DNA of 64,000 nucleotides from Acidiphilium sp. PA (GTDB lineage: Bacteria > Pseudomonadota > Alphaproteobacteria > Acetobacterales > Acetobacteraceae). The stretch spans positions 1-64,000 of the forward strand of contig NZ_JAIMBY010000014.1 in the NCBI RefSeq assembly GCF_026191915.1, in the 5' to 3' direction. The position numbers and the translations under genes were made by a program. Below the pieces are notes generated by a model. That model saw only the letters and a program-made list of their open reading frames with translations. It had not been told where the DNA came from and did no database searches. Below, piece after piece: positions 26,117 through 34,645 of this stretch. The number at the start of each line of letters is the position of its first letter. Position 1 is the first letter of the stretch.

Positions 26117-26800
26117 TCACGCGGGCGTATGCAAGCTGATTAATGTTTCGAATTCGTAATAAAATAGCTGTGGTCGGGCGGCGGGCTCAGTGTGGGTTGA
26201 TATTCGGTCGTCGGGGCACGTGGAGGTTTCCGGCACCCGGGCGGTGAGCCGGGCGGGGTGATGAACGCTGGGCGACCGGGCGGGTGGGGGTTCGGGGTTG
26301 GCGGGTGTGGGTTGGGGTGCGACGGGTTGGGGTGCGGCGGGTTTGGGGATGGCGAGGATGGCGGGGCGTTCGAGGCCGAGGGCTTCGAACAGGGGGCGGA
26401 GGATGCGGCCGATGGCGGGGTTGGTTTCGATCAGCTGAGCCATGGTGGGGTCGGCGAGCAGGTCGCGGAGTTGCTGGGCGGGGTAGGTGACGGCGGCGGG
26501 CATGTCGTGGGTGCCGGGGAAGACGCGGGGGAGCCAGCCGAAGCCTGCAGGCAGGGATGGGCGTTCGGTGCGGCTGGGTTTGGCTGGGGTGAGGCGTGGG
26601 CGGTTTGGGGTGGGGCCGCGCAGGACGGCGCGGGCGAAGCGGGCGGCGATGCTGGTGAGGCGTTGCCAGATGGCGATGATTTTGGCCCCCGGCAGGTGCT
26701 GCGCGTGGCCCTGGTTGACGGCGATTTCGGCGAGCATCGCCATGACGAGGGCGAAGCGGTCGAGGAGTGAGATCGTCAGCGGGGTTGGAGTGGTGCGCAC
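26117..26800 (-). CDS. Conserved hypothetical protein, paralog B (GTG start)
   Basis: A 227-residue protein that is nearly identical to the 571-1179 product up to about residue 160 and then has its own Pro-rich, low-complexity tail. The same GTG start is used, and the same block of upstream bases is present (including CACCCCCCGCCCACC). The helical core includes LLDRFALVMAMLAEIAV and QQLRDLLADPTMAQLIE. Nothing identifies a function. Such near-identity of core and upstream sequence with unrelated tails points to recent duplication or gene conversion. Confidence 0.6.
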   Translation of the reverse strand: MRTTPTPLTISLLDRFALVMAMLAEIAVNQGHAQHLPGAKIIAIWQRLTSIAARFARAVLRGPTPNRPRLTPAKPSRTERPSLPAGFGWLPRVFPGTHDMPAAVTYPAQQLRDLLADPTMAQLIETNPAIGRILRPLFEALGLERPAILAIPKPAAPQPVAPQPTPANPEPPPARSPSVHHPARLTARVPETSTCPDDRISTHTEPAARPQLFYYEFETLISLHTPA

Positions 26801-26908
26801 AAGGGCAGATAACCACGGTGGGCGGGGGGTGAGAAAGAGATTTGTTAGAATTTTTATCAGAATTGTTGGCGTGAGGCATCGCCAGCTTCACCAGCAACAG
26901 CCCAGATT

Positions 26909-26949
26909 AAAAAAGTTTTTTTGCTTCTTTTTTGTTCACAAAAAAGAAG
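26909..26949 (+). repeat. AT-rich palindromic element, copy 5
   Basis: The T-rich leader is followed by a perfect 10-bp stem (CTTCTTTTTT and AAAAAAGAAG) with loop GTTCAC. It lies in the 293-bp gap between paralog B and PhoX. Confidence 0.75.
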
Positions 26950-27050
26950 ACTCTGCCTTTCCGCGCCTGTCTCGCCTGTGTTCAGGCCGGGAGGGCTCGG
27001 TCGATTTCGGTTGTGTCGGTCGGACCGGACGGATGAAGCGTGGCTGAAGT

Positions 27051-27080
27051 GGTGGGGTGCGGTAGGGCACCCCACCCTAC
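27051..27080 (-). terminator. GC-rich hairpin after phoX
   Basis: GGTGGGGTGC (27051-27060) pairs with GCACCCCACC (27067-27076). An alternative hairpin pairs GTAGGG and CCCTAC within the same stretch. It lies 14 bp past the phoX stop. No T-tract follows, so it may be a REP-like palindrome that also acts as a terminator. Confidence 0.45.
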
Positions 27081-27093
27081 GCGTCGGGCAATC

Positions 27094-28677
27094 TCACCGC
27101 GCCAGTGCGACCAGTGTCGTCTGCGGCGGCATGCCGGGCTGGACTGTCGGCCAGCGGGTTGCCGGGTCGGCGAAGCTGGCGTTCGGGGTGGCGCCGGGGT
27201 GCCGGGCGACGGTGAATATTGTGTGTCCCAGCGGGCCGAACGCCGCGGCGCCGATCGCGCCACCGATGGGGGCGAGGTAGAGTTCGGTCAGCGCGTATCG
27301 GTCGTAGCCTGCAACGTCCATCACGAACAATCCATCGGCGGTGTCGCTGACCGCGCCGCCCTGGTCGGTGCCGACGTACAGCCGGTCGGCAGGGCCGAAA
27401 TTCAACGAATAGGGCGCGCGCAGCCATGCCAGCGATCCCGTGCCGTAGCGTGCCGAGGGGTCGGTGGCGGGGTCGCCGCCGAGCAGCACGACTTCGCCGG
27501 TGAAGCGCGGGGCCGCGAGATCGCCGCCGGTTGGCCGGAGCGCCAGGATATGGCCGCCGCCGTTGCCGGCGCGTGGATTGAGTGCATCCACCTGGTTCAC
27601 ACCGCGACCGGGATTGCCGGAGCAGGCGAGGTAGACCGACCGGTCCGGCCCGATCGCGAGGCCGGCTGGCGCATCGAAGCGGGCGCCGTGCCGCGCGGCG
27701 GAGAGGGTTGCGGTGACGCTGGGCAGGCCATCCGGCAGGTCGTGCCAGACGATCGAAGCGCCTTCGATGGTCGCCACGGCGAGCGTGCCGGCGTCGAGTG
27801 CGGCGCTGCCGTCGCCGATCGGTGCCGCGCCTTTGAAGCGGAACAGGCGGCCCATCGGGGCGTCCTCGGTCATGAAGACGACGGCCGAGCCATCGGCGGC
27901 GATGCCACAGGCGAGGCCGGCGCGCGGCATGCGCCCGAGCGCGGTGCGTTTGGCGGGAAACGAGGTCGGGCTCAGCGCATCGAGTTCGACCACCCAGCCG
28001 AAGCCGGCGCCGACGGTGGGTGCCGCGAAGCCTGCGGCGCGGCCGGCGAGGCGGGTGATCCAGGTATCGGTGCGGCCTTCGGGCAGCAGCACGGTGTTCC
28101 AGGGTGTGACGCAGCCGAGTCCCGGTGCGAGCACGCCTTGCACGCTTGCGCCGATCGCGCTCGCGGCGGGTCCGGTGATGGTGCAGAGCGTGCCATCGGT
28201 GATCCGGCGGGACTGATAGCCGCCGTCCACCACCACCCAGCGGCCGCCGCGCTCCGACAAATTCAACACCGATGCGCCCTGGAGCTTGCCGGCGATCCGT
28301 GGCTGATCGCGCCCGCCGGGGAATACCATGCGCGCCGAGACATCCGGGTGGGTGACCACCATGACGAGCCGCGCGACGCCATCCTGCGCCTGCGGCGGTG
28401 TGACGATGCCGGCGATGATGCCATCCCAGCCGAACTGGCGCGCGGCCTCGGTTTCGGTCAGGCGGTTCGGGGTGAAGGGCGGCGCGTTGGCCAGGACCGG
28501 ATCACCCCAGCGGATGATCACGTCCCGGCGCAATCCGTCCGCCACCACATCGTTCAATTGCGGCGATTCCGGGTTTGCCCCCTGCAGCAGGGGCGAGACG
28601 GTCTGCGCCCAGGCGCGGGCCGGCACCGCCAATGGTGCCAGCGCCACACCCGCCATCAGGCTACGCCGTGTCGCCAT
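27094..28677 (-). CDS. phoX: PhoX-type alkaline phosphatase (DUF839)
   Basis: A 527-residue secreted protein with a Tat-type signal (TRRSLMAGVALAPLAVPARA). The PhoX-family block FGWVVELD, then KRTALGRM, then VVFMTEDAPMGRLFRF lies near residues 225-290. The acidic, Gly-rich C-terminal blades include GPDRSVYLACSGN and PADRLYVGTDQGG. PhoX enzymes are calcium- and iron-dependent phosphomonoesterases exported folded by Tat; DUF839 also contains non-phosphatase members, so activity is inferred. The BamE gene lies directly upstream, with no functional link evident. Confidence 0.8.
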   Translation of the reverse strand: MATRRSLMAGVALAPLAVPARAWAQTVSPLLQGANPESPQLNDVVADGLRRDVIIRWGDPVLANAPPFTPNRLTETEAARQFGWDGIIAGIVTPPQAQDGVARLVMVVTHPDVSARMVFPGGRDQPRIAGKLQGASVLNLSERGGRWVVVDGGYQSRRITDGTLCTITGPAASAIGASVQGVLAPGLGCVTPWNTVLLPEGRTDTWITRLAGRAAGFAAPTVGAGFGWVVELDALSPTSFPAKRTALGRMPRAGLACGIAADGSAVVFMTEDAPMGRLFRFKGAAPIGDGSAALDAGTLAVATIEGASIVWHDLPDGLPSVTATLSAARHGARFDAPAGLAIGPDRSVYLACSGNPGRGVNQVDALNPRAGNGGGHILALRPTGGDLAAPRFTGEVVLLGGDPATDPSARYGTGSLAWLRAPYSLNFGPADRLYVGTDQGGAVSDTADGLFVMDVAGYDRYALTELYLAPIGGAIGAAAFGPLGHTIFTVARHPGATPNASFADPATRWPTVQPGMPPQTTLVALAR

Positions 28678-28680
28678 GGC

Positions 28681-29217
28681 TCAGAAACCCGACAATCCGC
28701 TGCTGCCGCTGGCGCCGCCGATGTCGCTTTGCCCGCCGGTGCCGAAGCCGCCGGCGCCGGTGCCGCCGAGCGGATTGTAGTGCCCGACACCGCCGACCAG
28801 CTGCTGGAACAGGCTGGCGTGGCCGCCGGGCGCGGGGGTGTGGCCGGCCGCCATCGCCACATTGACCGCGGCTTTCTTGCCGACGTCGTGGATGGATTGC
28901 AGCACGCCCGCATTATTGAAGGTGAGTTTGACGACTTTTTGTTTCAGGACACCCTGGGTCTGGCCGATCCGCCGCTTGGTCACCTGGCTGACGTAGAGCC
29001 ATTGATTGCGGTCGAACGTTTCATGCAGGGTGGGCGAGCCGAGCAGCGCGGTGGCATCGGCTTCGGTCGAGACGCCGGGGGTGAGTTGTTTGAGCGCGTG
29101 GGACGAGACGTCGTTGCCGCGATAATGCGGGGCCGCCGAAAAAATCGCACATCCGCCGAGCGCCGGCAGCAGCAGCAAGGGCAACAGGCGGTGGAGCTTG
29201 ATGGCTGGTTTGCGCAC
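28681..29217 (-). CDS. bamE: BamE (SmpA/OmlA) outer-membrane lipoprotein
   Basis: A lipoprotein of about 178 residues with a signal ending ALGGC. The SmpA/OmlA fold spans about 35-115 (KQLTPGVSTEADATALLGSP, then NQWLYVSQ). It is part of the Bam complex that inserts beta-barrel proteins. The C-terminal 70 residues are a Gly-rich extension not found in E. coli BamE. GTG 29217 is preferred because AAGGA lies nine bases upstream; TTG 29226 would be too close to that site. It is divergent from yceD, the usual alphaproteobacterial arrangement. Confidence 0.88.
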   Translation of the reverse strand: MRKPAIKLHRLLPLLLLPALGGCAIFSAAPHYRGNDVSSHALKQLTPGVSTEADATALLGSPTLHETFDRNQWLYVSQVTKRRIGQTQGVLKQKVVKLTFNNAGVLQSIHDVGKKAAVNVAMAAGHTPAPGGHASLFQQLVGGVGHYNPLGGTGAGGFGTGGQSDIGGASGSSGLSGF

Positions 29218-29355
29218 GCGGCTCAATCCTTACGATAGAAACGATGGTGATCCCAGGCCGTGCTGCCTGAGGGCGGTGCCACCGGCCGCATGCGAGCGAT
29301 CGCGGGTTCTATGGGCGAGCTTCCCGCTTCGCGCAAGATGCGACATGATCGGGTG

Positions 29356-29943
29356 ATGACCGACACGCCAGCCCCCATCCTGTCCCATAATTTCGACCTG
29401 TCGCGAGTCGCCGATGTGCGGCGCCGTGATCCGGCGCACGAGATCGGCATCACCGCGACCGAAGCGCAATGCGCCGCGATCGCCGCCGGTTTCGGCCTGC
29501 CGGGCATTGCGGCGCTGACCGGCCATTTCGCGCTGCGCCGCGCGCCGGATGGGCTGGTGCATGCGACGCTGACGCTGCGCGCGCGGGTGACGCAGACCTG
29601 CGTCGTCACCAGCGAGACCTTCGAGCAGGCGGTTGCGGAACAGGCGGCGCTGATTTTGCTCACCGAGGCGCAGGCCGAGGCGCGGCGCGATGCGGGCGCG
29701 GAGGGGTTGATCGACCCCGATGCGCCGGATGACATTGTGGCGACCGGCACCTTGGTCGACCTCGGTGCGATTCTCACCGAGCAGCTCGCGCTGGCGCTCG
29801 ACCCCTACCCCCGCAAACCGGATGCGGCGATTCCGGCCGACCTTACCCCGCAGCGCGAAAGCCGGTTCAGCGCCCTTGCGCAGCTGCGTGATCTTGCCAA
29901 TGCCGCCGGCAAACCCGGCCCCGACAGGTCGCGCCCTGAATGA
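29356..29943 (+). CDS. yceD: YceD/DUF177 family protein
   Basis: A 195-residue protein of the DUF177 family, implicated in large-subunit rRNA accumulation and nearly always next to rpmF. The typical region is RARVTQTCVVTSETFEQAV near residue 80, which carries the conserved Cys and Val-Thr motif. The acidic DPDAPDDI and LTEQLALALDPYPRKP are also family-like. ATG 29356 begins the conserved part; the frame is open further upstream without similarity. Confidence 0.88.
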   Translation: MTDTPAPILSHNFDLSRVADVRRRDPAHEIGITATEAQCAAIAAGFGLPGIAALTGHFALRRAPDGLVHATLTLRARVTQTCVVTSETFEQAVAEQAALILLTEAQAEARRDAGAEGLIDPDAPDDIVATGTLVDLGAILTEQLALALDPYPRKPDAAIPADLTPQRESRFSALAQLRDLANAAGKPGPDRSRPE

Positions 29944-30058
29944 GGGCGGCGCTTGCCGGGGTTGAGCGGCTCTGCTAGACGGCGTGATCTTGAACCACCC
30001 CCGTCATGGGGCGGTCGCGCGTTGCTGCGCCGCCGATACATAAGATACGAGAGTTGAT

Positions 30059-30262
30059 ATGGCCGTACCCAAGCGTAAAACCAGCCCGTCCCGCAAAGGC
30101 ATGCGCCGGAGCCATCAGGCCCTGGTGGTCCAGCCGCACGCCGAGTGTGGGAATTGCGGCGAATTGAAGCGCCCGCATCACGTTTGCGGCCATTGCGGCC
30201 ATTACGACGGCCGGGAAGTCGTTGCCGCGGGCAAGGACATCAAGGGCACGGTCCGGGTCTGA
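30059..30262 (+). CDS. rpmF: 50S ribosomal protein L32
   Basis: A 67-residue ribosomal protein. It starts [19 protein letters not shown] and carries the zinc-ribbon pair CGNCGE and CGHCGHY. It lies 115 bp after yceD and 45 bp before plsX in the conserved rpmF-plsX-fabH order. Confidence 0.97.
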   Translation: MAVPKRKTSPSRKGMRRSHQALVVQPHAECGNCGELKRPHHVCGHCGHYDGREVVAAGKDIKGTVRV

Positions 30263-30270
30263 TCTTCCAT

Positions 30271-30308
30271 TGATCGCGCCACCGAAGCCGCCGCGCCAGG
30301 CGCGATCA
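30271..30308 (+). promoter_or_regulatory. Inverted repeat between rpmF and plsX overlapping the plsX start
   Basis: TGATCGCGCC (30271-30280) pairs exactly with GGCGCGATCA (30299-30308), and the last base is the A of the plsX ATG. As RNA this hairpin would cover the plsX ribosome-binding region. It may work as an attenuator or translational control, which is inference from its position. Confidence 0.45.
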
Positions 30309-31435
30309 TGACATCCGAGACCGACCAGATCGTCACACTGACGCCGCAGGCCGGCGCATCCGCGATTCTGGCCGTGGATGCGATGGGCGGGGATCATGCA
30401 CCGGGTGTCATTATCGCGGGACTCGATATCGCCGCCGAGCGCCACCCCAAGGCGATCTTTCATGTGTTCGGGGATGCCGCGCTGATCGAACCGCTGGTGC
30501 GCGCCGCCAGGCGGCTTGCCGGAAGGGTCGTGGTGCACGGCACCTCCGAGATCATCGCGGATGATCTGAAACCGACCGCCGCGCTGCGGCTGCGCGATGC
30601 CTCGATGCGGCGGGCGATCGATGCGGTTGCCAGCGGCGAGGCGGCGGGCATCATTTCGGCCGGCAACACCGGCGCGATGCTGGCGCTCGCGAAAATCGTG
30701 ATCAAGACCATGGCGGGGATCGATCGTCCGGCGATGGCCGCGATCGGCCCCTCGGCCAAGGGGGATGTCGTGATGCTCGACCTTGGTGCCAACATGGTCT
30801 GCGACGCCCGCAATCTGGTGGAATTCGCGGTGATGGGCGAGATGTTCGCCCGCACCGTGCTCGGCCTGCCGAAACCCACCATCGGTCTGCTCAATGTCGG
30901 TTCCGAGGAGATGAAGGGCGACGAGACCCTGAAACGCGCCGCCGAGGCGTTGCGCGCCAGCCCGATCGGGTCGCAATTCCACGGATTCGTCGAGGGCCAT
31001 GATATTGCGGGCGGCACGGTCGATGTCGTGGTCACTGATGGGTTCACCGGCAATGTCGCGCTGAAAACCGGCGAAGGGGCGCTGCGGCTGGTCGGCGATC
31101 TGCTCAGGCGGGTCTTTACCGCGAGCCTTGCCGCCAAACTCGCCTATCTGCTGGCCAAGCCCGGCCTCAACCGGCTGCGCGAGTGGCTCGATCCGCGGCG
31201 CTACAACGGGGCGGTGCTGCTCGGGCTCAACGGCGTCGTCGTCAAATCGCACGGCGGCACCGATGCCGAGGGCTTCGCCCATGCGGTCGATGTTGCGATG
31301 GACATGATCGTGAACCGCTTCAATGAACGGATCAAGGACGGTCTGCTGCAGCATGACAACCGCGATGCGCTGGTCGCCGATGCGGCGCCGCGCGTGGCAC
31401 CCCTGCCCGTCCCGCCGATCGTCTCTGCCGGATGA
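30308..31435 (+). CDS. plsX: Phosphate acyltransferase PlsX
   Basis: A 375-residue peripheral membrane enzyme that makes acyl-phosphate from acyl-ACP for phospholipid synthesis. Hallmarks are LAVDAMGGDHAP near residue 21, SAGNTGAMLA near 118 and DGFTGNVALKTGEG near 246. The N-terminus is about 15 residues longer than usual. Its stop overlaps the fabH start by four bases. Confidence 0.96.
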   Translation: MTSETDQIVTLTPQAGASAILAVDAMGGDHAPGVIIAGLDIAAERHPKAIFHVFGDAALIEPLVRAARRLAGRVVVHGTSEIIADDLKPTAALRLRDASMRRAIDAVASGEAAGIISAGNTGAMLALAKIVIKTMAGIDRPAMAAIGPSAKGDVVMLDLGANMVCDARNLVEFAVMGEMFARTVLGLPKPTIGLLNVGSEEMKGDETLKRAAEALRASPIGSQFHGFVEGHDIAGGTVDVVVTDGFTGNVALKTGEGALRLVGDLLRRVFTASLAAKLAYLLAKPGLNRLREWLDPRRYNGAVLLGLNGVVVKSHGGTDAEGFAHAVDVAMDMIVNRFNERIKDGLLQHDNRDALVADAAPRVAPLPVPPIVSAG

Positions 31436-32400
31436 CCACGCCGGGGACCACGCTCGATGGCATCGGCGGTTATCTGCCGGAACGCATCGTCACCAACGAT
31501 GAGCTTGCCGCGCGCGTCGATACCTCGGACATCTGGATCCGCGAGCGCACCGGCATCACCATGCGCCATATCGCCGGGCCGCACGAGACCGCCACGTTCA
31601 TGGGTGAACAGGCCGCGCGGCGCGCCCTGAGCCGGGCGGGTGCGACGGTCGATGAGGTCGATGCCATCATCGTCGCGACCGCAACGCCCGACCAGGGGTT
31701 TCCGGCGACCGCGGTCAGCATTCAGCACGCGCTCGGGGTGACGAGCGGTTTCGCGTTCGACCTTTCGGCGGCGTGTTCGGGCTTCGTCTATGCCCTTGCC
31801 GTCGCGGATGCGATGGTGCGGGCCGGCCAGTGCCGCGGCGTTCTGATCATCGGTACCGAGGTCTATTCGCGCATTCTCAACTGGCAGGATCGCGGCACCT
31901 GCGTGCTGTTTGGCGATGGTGCCGGCGCGGCGTTCCTGCGGGCCAACACCACCGGAGCGGATCGGGGGGTTATTTCGACGCATATCCATGCCGATGGGCG
32001 CTATGGCGATATTCTGTTTATCGACGGCGCCACCGGCCAACCCGCCAAACCGCAGCATCTCGTGATGAACGGCCGCGAGGTGTTCCGCCATGCCGTGCCC
32101 AAACTGGCCGGTGCGGTCGACGAGGCGCTGCAGGCCAATCATCTGAGCCACGCCGATATCGACTGGCTGGTGCCGCACCAGGCGAACCGGCGGATTATCG
32201 ACGCCATGGGTCGGCGGCTGAACCTGGCCCCGGAGCAGGTGGTGGTGACCGTCGACCGGCACGCCAATACCTCGGCCGCGTCGATCCCGCTGGCGCTGGA
32301 CGATGCGATTGGCGACGGGCGCATCAAACCGGGGCACCTCGTGCTGATCGAGGCGCTGGGCGGTGGGCTGACCTGGGGTTCCGCGCTGATCCGCATGTGA
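31432..32400 (+). CDS. fabH: 3-oxoacyl-ACP synthase III
   Basis: A 322-residue condensing enzyme that starts fatty-acid synthesis from acetyl-CoA and malonyl-ACP. The catalytic triad is intact: Cys115 in SAACSGF, His249 in VPHQANRRI and Asn279 in RHANTSAAS. It is translationally coupled to plsX (ATGA overlap), so acyl-phosphate and chain-initiation enzymes are made together. Confidence 0.97.
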   Translation: MTTPGTTLDGIGGYLPERIVTNDELAARVDTSDIWIRERTGITMRHIAGPHETATFMGEQAARRALSRAGATVDEVDAIIVATATPDQGFPATAVSIQHALGVTSGFAFDLSAACSGFVYALAVADAMVRAGQCRGVLIIGTEVYSRILNWQDRGTCVLFGDGAGAAFLRANTTGADRGVISTHIHADGRYGDILFIDGATGQPAKPQHLVMNGREVFRHAVPKLAGAVDEALQANHLSHADIDWLVPHQANRRIIDAMGRRLNLAPEQVVVTVDRHANTSAASIPLALDDAIGDGRIKPGHLVLIEALGGGLTWGSALIRM

Positions 32401-32595
32401 GCGGCTGCATGGGCCGCCGGAGCGGTGAGGCCGCCACGGCCGATGCTGCCCGCGCGCCGATGGTGCTCACGGGCCGAGACACATCCGCTCGTCCCAATCG
32501 GTGCGAAGGTGTATTTTTTCTTTGATTTCCAGCGACTTTGCCGGGGCGGCCGACATTTCGGTTGACCCGCTTGGCTTTCTTGCTAATCTCGTCTG

Positions 32596-32907
32596 ATGGG
32601 CACTTTGACGCGCGCGGGTCTGGCGGAATCGATTTATGCGGCGGTCGGTTTGTCGCGTAACGAAAGTGCGGCACTGCTGGAATCGGTGCTGGACCGTATG
32701 AAGATGGCGCTCGCCGATGGTGATTCCATTAAAATCAGTGGGTTTGGCACGTTTTCGGTGCGCCAAAAGGGGCGGCGGATCGGTCGTAATCCCAAGACCG
32801 GGCATGAGGTGCCTATTCTGCCGCGCCGGGTTCTGATCTTCCGTGCCAGCCAGATCCTGCGCGAGGCGGTCGATCGGGGCGCGCCGGACGGGGCCGGGCG
32901 GTCTTGA
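32596..32907 (+). CDS. ihfA: Integration host factor subunit alpha
   Basis: A 103-residue histone-like DNA-bending protein. The HU/IHF body includes [18 protein letters not shown] and [20 protein letters not shown]; the beta-arm with the intercalating Pro lies in [18 protein letters not shown]. No Shine-Dalgarno is visible before ATG 32596, and TTGACC (32562-32567) lies close upstream, so a leaderless transcript is possible. Its stop overlaps the merR start (TTGA). Satellite and phage integrases often need IHF. Confidence 0.95.
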   Translation: MGTLTRAGLAESIYAAVGLSRNESAALLESVLDRMKMALADGDSIKISGFGTFSVRQKGRRIGRNPKTGHEVPILPRRVLIFRASQILREAVDRGAPDGAGRS

Positions 32908-33491
32908 GCGGGGATGCCGGCACGGTGACCGCGGACGGCGACGAATTCCGTGGCCGTACCCGCAAATCGGCGGAAGCCTACCGCACCATCAGCGAAGTTG
33001 CGGACGAGTTGCATGTGCCGCAGCATGTTCTGCGTTTCTGGGAAACCAAATTTCCGCGCATCAAACCCCTGAAACGGGGCGGCGGGCGGCGCTACTATCG
33101 GCCGGATGATGTCGTGTTGCTGCGCCGGATCGCGGATTTACTGTATATTCAAGGCTATACGATCAAAGGTGTGCAACGTCTGCTCAAGGAAGGGGGCGGC
33201 GCGCTGCATGATGAAATCCCGCCCGCCTCCGAGGAGGAACGCGCCGCCGCCGCCGCCGAACGCGCCCAGACATCCAGCCTCGGCGCGGGTGCGCCGGCGC
33301 GCGCCGACCTTCCCGAACTGCCGATCCACGATGCGACGCCGGTCGCCCGTGCAACGCCAGCGCCGCCGGCGGCGGGTGACGATCTCGAGTCGATGCTCGC
33401 CCGAAGCCAGCGGGTCAACGCCATGCTCCGCACGACCCTGCGGATGACGCTCACGGAGCTGGAAAACCTGCGCGCCCGCCTCGCGGGCTGA
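32904..33491 (+). CDS. MerR-family transcriptional regulator
   Basis: A 195-residue protein starting at a TTG that overlaps the ihfA stop. The MerR helix-turn-helix spans about residues 25-95 ([20 protein letters not shown], then [18 protein letters not shown]). The rest is Ala- and Pro-rich with a final helix. There is no effector-binding Cys pattern of metal-sensing MerR proteins. The ihfA-merR-tRNA-Pro order is common in alphaproteobacteria. Confidence 0.9.
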   Translation: MSGDAGTVTADGDEFRGRTRKSAEAYRTISEVADELHVPQHVLRFWETKFPRIKPLKRGGGRRYYRPDDVVLLRRIADLLYIQGYTIKGVQRLLKEGGGALHDEIPPASEEERAAAAAERAQTSSLGAGAPARADLPELPIHDATPVARATPAPPAAGDDLESMLARSQRVNAMLRTTLRMTLTELENLRARLAG

Positions 33492-33550
33492 GGCCGGCCG
33501 GGGCGGTGGGGGTTTCCCTCGGTTGATGGACTTGCTAAGGACCGTGGCGT

Positions 33551-33627
33551 CGGAGCGTAGCGCAGCCTGGTAGCGCATCAGTCTGGGGGACTGGGGGTCG
33601 TGGGTTCGAATCCCGCCGCTCCGACCA
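33551..33627 (+). tRNA. tRNA-Pro(GGG), integration target
   Basis: A 77-nt tRNA. The acceptor CGGAGCG pairs with CGCTCCG, the discriminator is A, CCA is encoded, and the T-loop is GTTCGAATC. The loop CTGGGGG has anticodon GGG. Its 3' 48 bases (33580-33627) are duplicated at 48101-48148, marking it as the attachment site of the mobile element; the gene is left intact. Confidence 0.97.
33580..33627 (+). repeat. attL, 48-bp direct repeat in tRNA-Pro
   Basis: This is the 3' part of tRNA-Pro from the anticodon stem to CCA, identical over all 48 bases to 48101-48148. The bases just outside differ (C versus A before, A versus T after), which fixes the ends. Confidence 0.95.
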
Positions 33628-33675
33628 ATGTTTGCAAGGGGTTAAGGTCCATCCCGCCAATCGCCGGACCGCAGC

Positions 33676-33682
33676 GGATACC
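33676..33682 (+). promoter_or_regulatory. Candidate integrase arm-type site, left end
   Basis: GCGGATACC matches the repeats at 47979-47987 and 48000-48008 near the right end. It lies 49 bp inside attL. Confidence 0.4.
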
Positions 33683-33770
33683 GGTTGGAACACACTCCGA
33701 CCCGGCGGATTGCTTAGACTTCACGTTTCCGTGATCGCCCGATGGGATGACCAGCAGGTGATGTCGGCAG

Positions 33771-33957
33771 TGACGCCAGTGACGGCATATGACGTCACTT
33801 TCCTATAGAAGCCCCTATACCATTATGTAAAAAAATAGTTGTTAATGGGGTGTAGTGGTGTCATTGGCGTCATCATTGCGAAACCTGCCGATAAAATCAC
33901 GATGTTTGGAATGACGCCACTGTGACGCCACTCTAAAAAATGCCGTCACTGCCGTCA
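33771..33957. repeat. Iteron-like cluster TGACGNCA, eight copies
   Basis: Copies on either strand are at 33771, 33780, 33790, 33865, 33912, 33923, 33941 and 33950. The central base varies among C, G and T. An AT-rich patch lies between the third and fourth copies. Clusters like this are typical of replication origins or of repressor-operator arrays. Confidence 0.5.
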
Positions 33958-34345
33958 TTCGGCGCGATCGGATCGAAACCACGAAAACCCCGTGCCCGGC
34001 GCAACCGGATAGGCGTTGTCTGCCGCCGCCCGCCTGGTGCAGGATACCGCCCATGCGCTTGCTCTCGCTTGCGGGACGGAGCTTACCGATAGCTGTATCG
34101 GGGAGCGCGGCGGTGTGGCCGCACACTCGTCGCGCCAACCGGCTTCAGCGTCCCCTATCCGCCCGTCATGCCGATGCAGTGGCGCTGCGCATGCGCCTTG
34201 TGGTAGCGACCCGGTGGGTGTCAGCGGAACGCCGCCGATGCCGAGAAATACCACCTTCGCCGCCGCACCGATTTGCCATCGGGCGGCGGCGTTTTTCACC
34301 CCTCGATGTCGCGATGCCGATGCCCGGCTTTACCGCCGGCGCGAA

Positions 34346-34645
34346 TCAGTCGGTGATCGGCTTGATCAATCCCAACCGCACGGCCGCTGCTCGATCACGC
34401 CATCCCAGATGCTCGCCACGGCTGATCCTGCCGACCAGATCGGCCGCCATCGCCTCATCGCCCGCATAGGCCGCTACGGCTTCACGGTGCCGGCGCAGTG
34501 CCGACCTCGCCCTGATCCGGTGAGACGGTGGTGCCATCGGGTTCTCGGCAATGACCACCAACCGCGCCACGGTATCAGCGTCAAGCATGCCGCGCTCTAT
34601 TTCCAGCCGATCAACCGCTGATAAATCAGGCTGCATGGCGTTCAT
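34346..34645 (-). CDS. Hypothetical protein of the element
   Basis: A 99-residue, helix-rich protein (LDADTVARLVVIAENPMAPP, then HRIRARSALRRHREAVAAY). No domain is recognised. It is the last minus-strand gene at the left end, separated from the terminase-like gene by a 520-bp gap. Codon use looks coding in this frame, and the competing plus-strand frames look like its shadow. Confidence 0.45.
   Translation of the reverse strand: MNAMQPDLSAVDRLEIERGMLDADTVARLVVIAENPMAPPSHRIRARSALRRHREAVAAYAGDEAMAADLVGRISRGEHLGWRDRAAAVRLGLIKPITD

Larger units (their letters stand above)
33628..34345. other. Left end of the element, no clear gene
   Basis: I see no convincing gene. The stretch holds an integrase arm-like site (GGATACC, 33676-33682), an AT-rich patch (about 33800-33845) and eight iteron-like copies of TGACGNCA (33771-33957). 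Short open frames on both strands have no recognisable features. Confidence 0.5.

Noticed and set aside
27040-29238. A 732-codon plus-strand open frame opposite phoX and bamE
   Set aside because: It spans two real minus-strand genes with signal peptides and family motifs, and its own product looks like translated antisense.
33842-34299. Short minus-strand frames at the left end of the mobile element
   Set aside because: No ribosome-binding site, odd composition and overlap with the iteron-like array; they look like chance frames.
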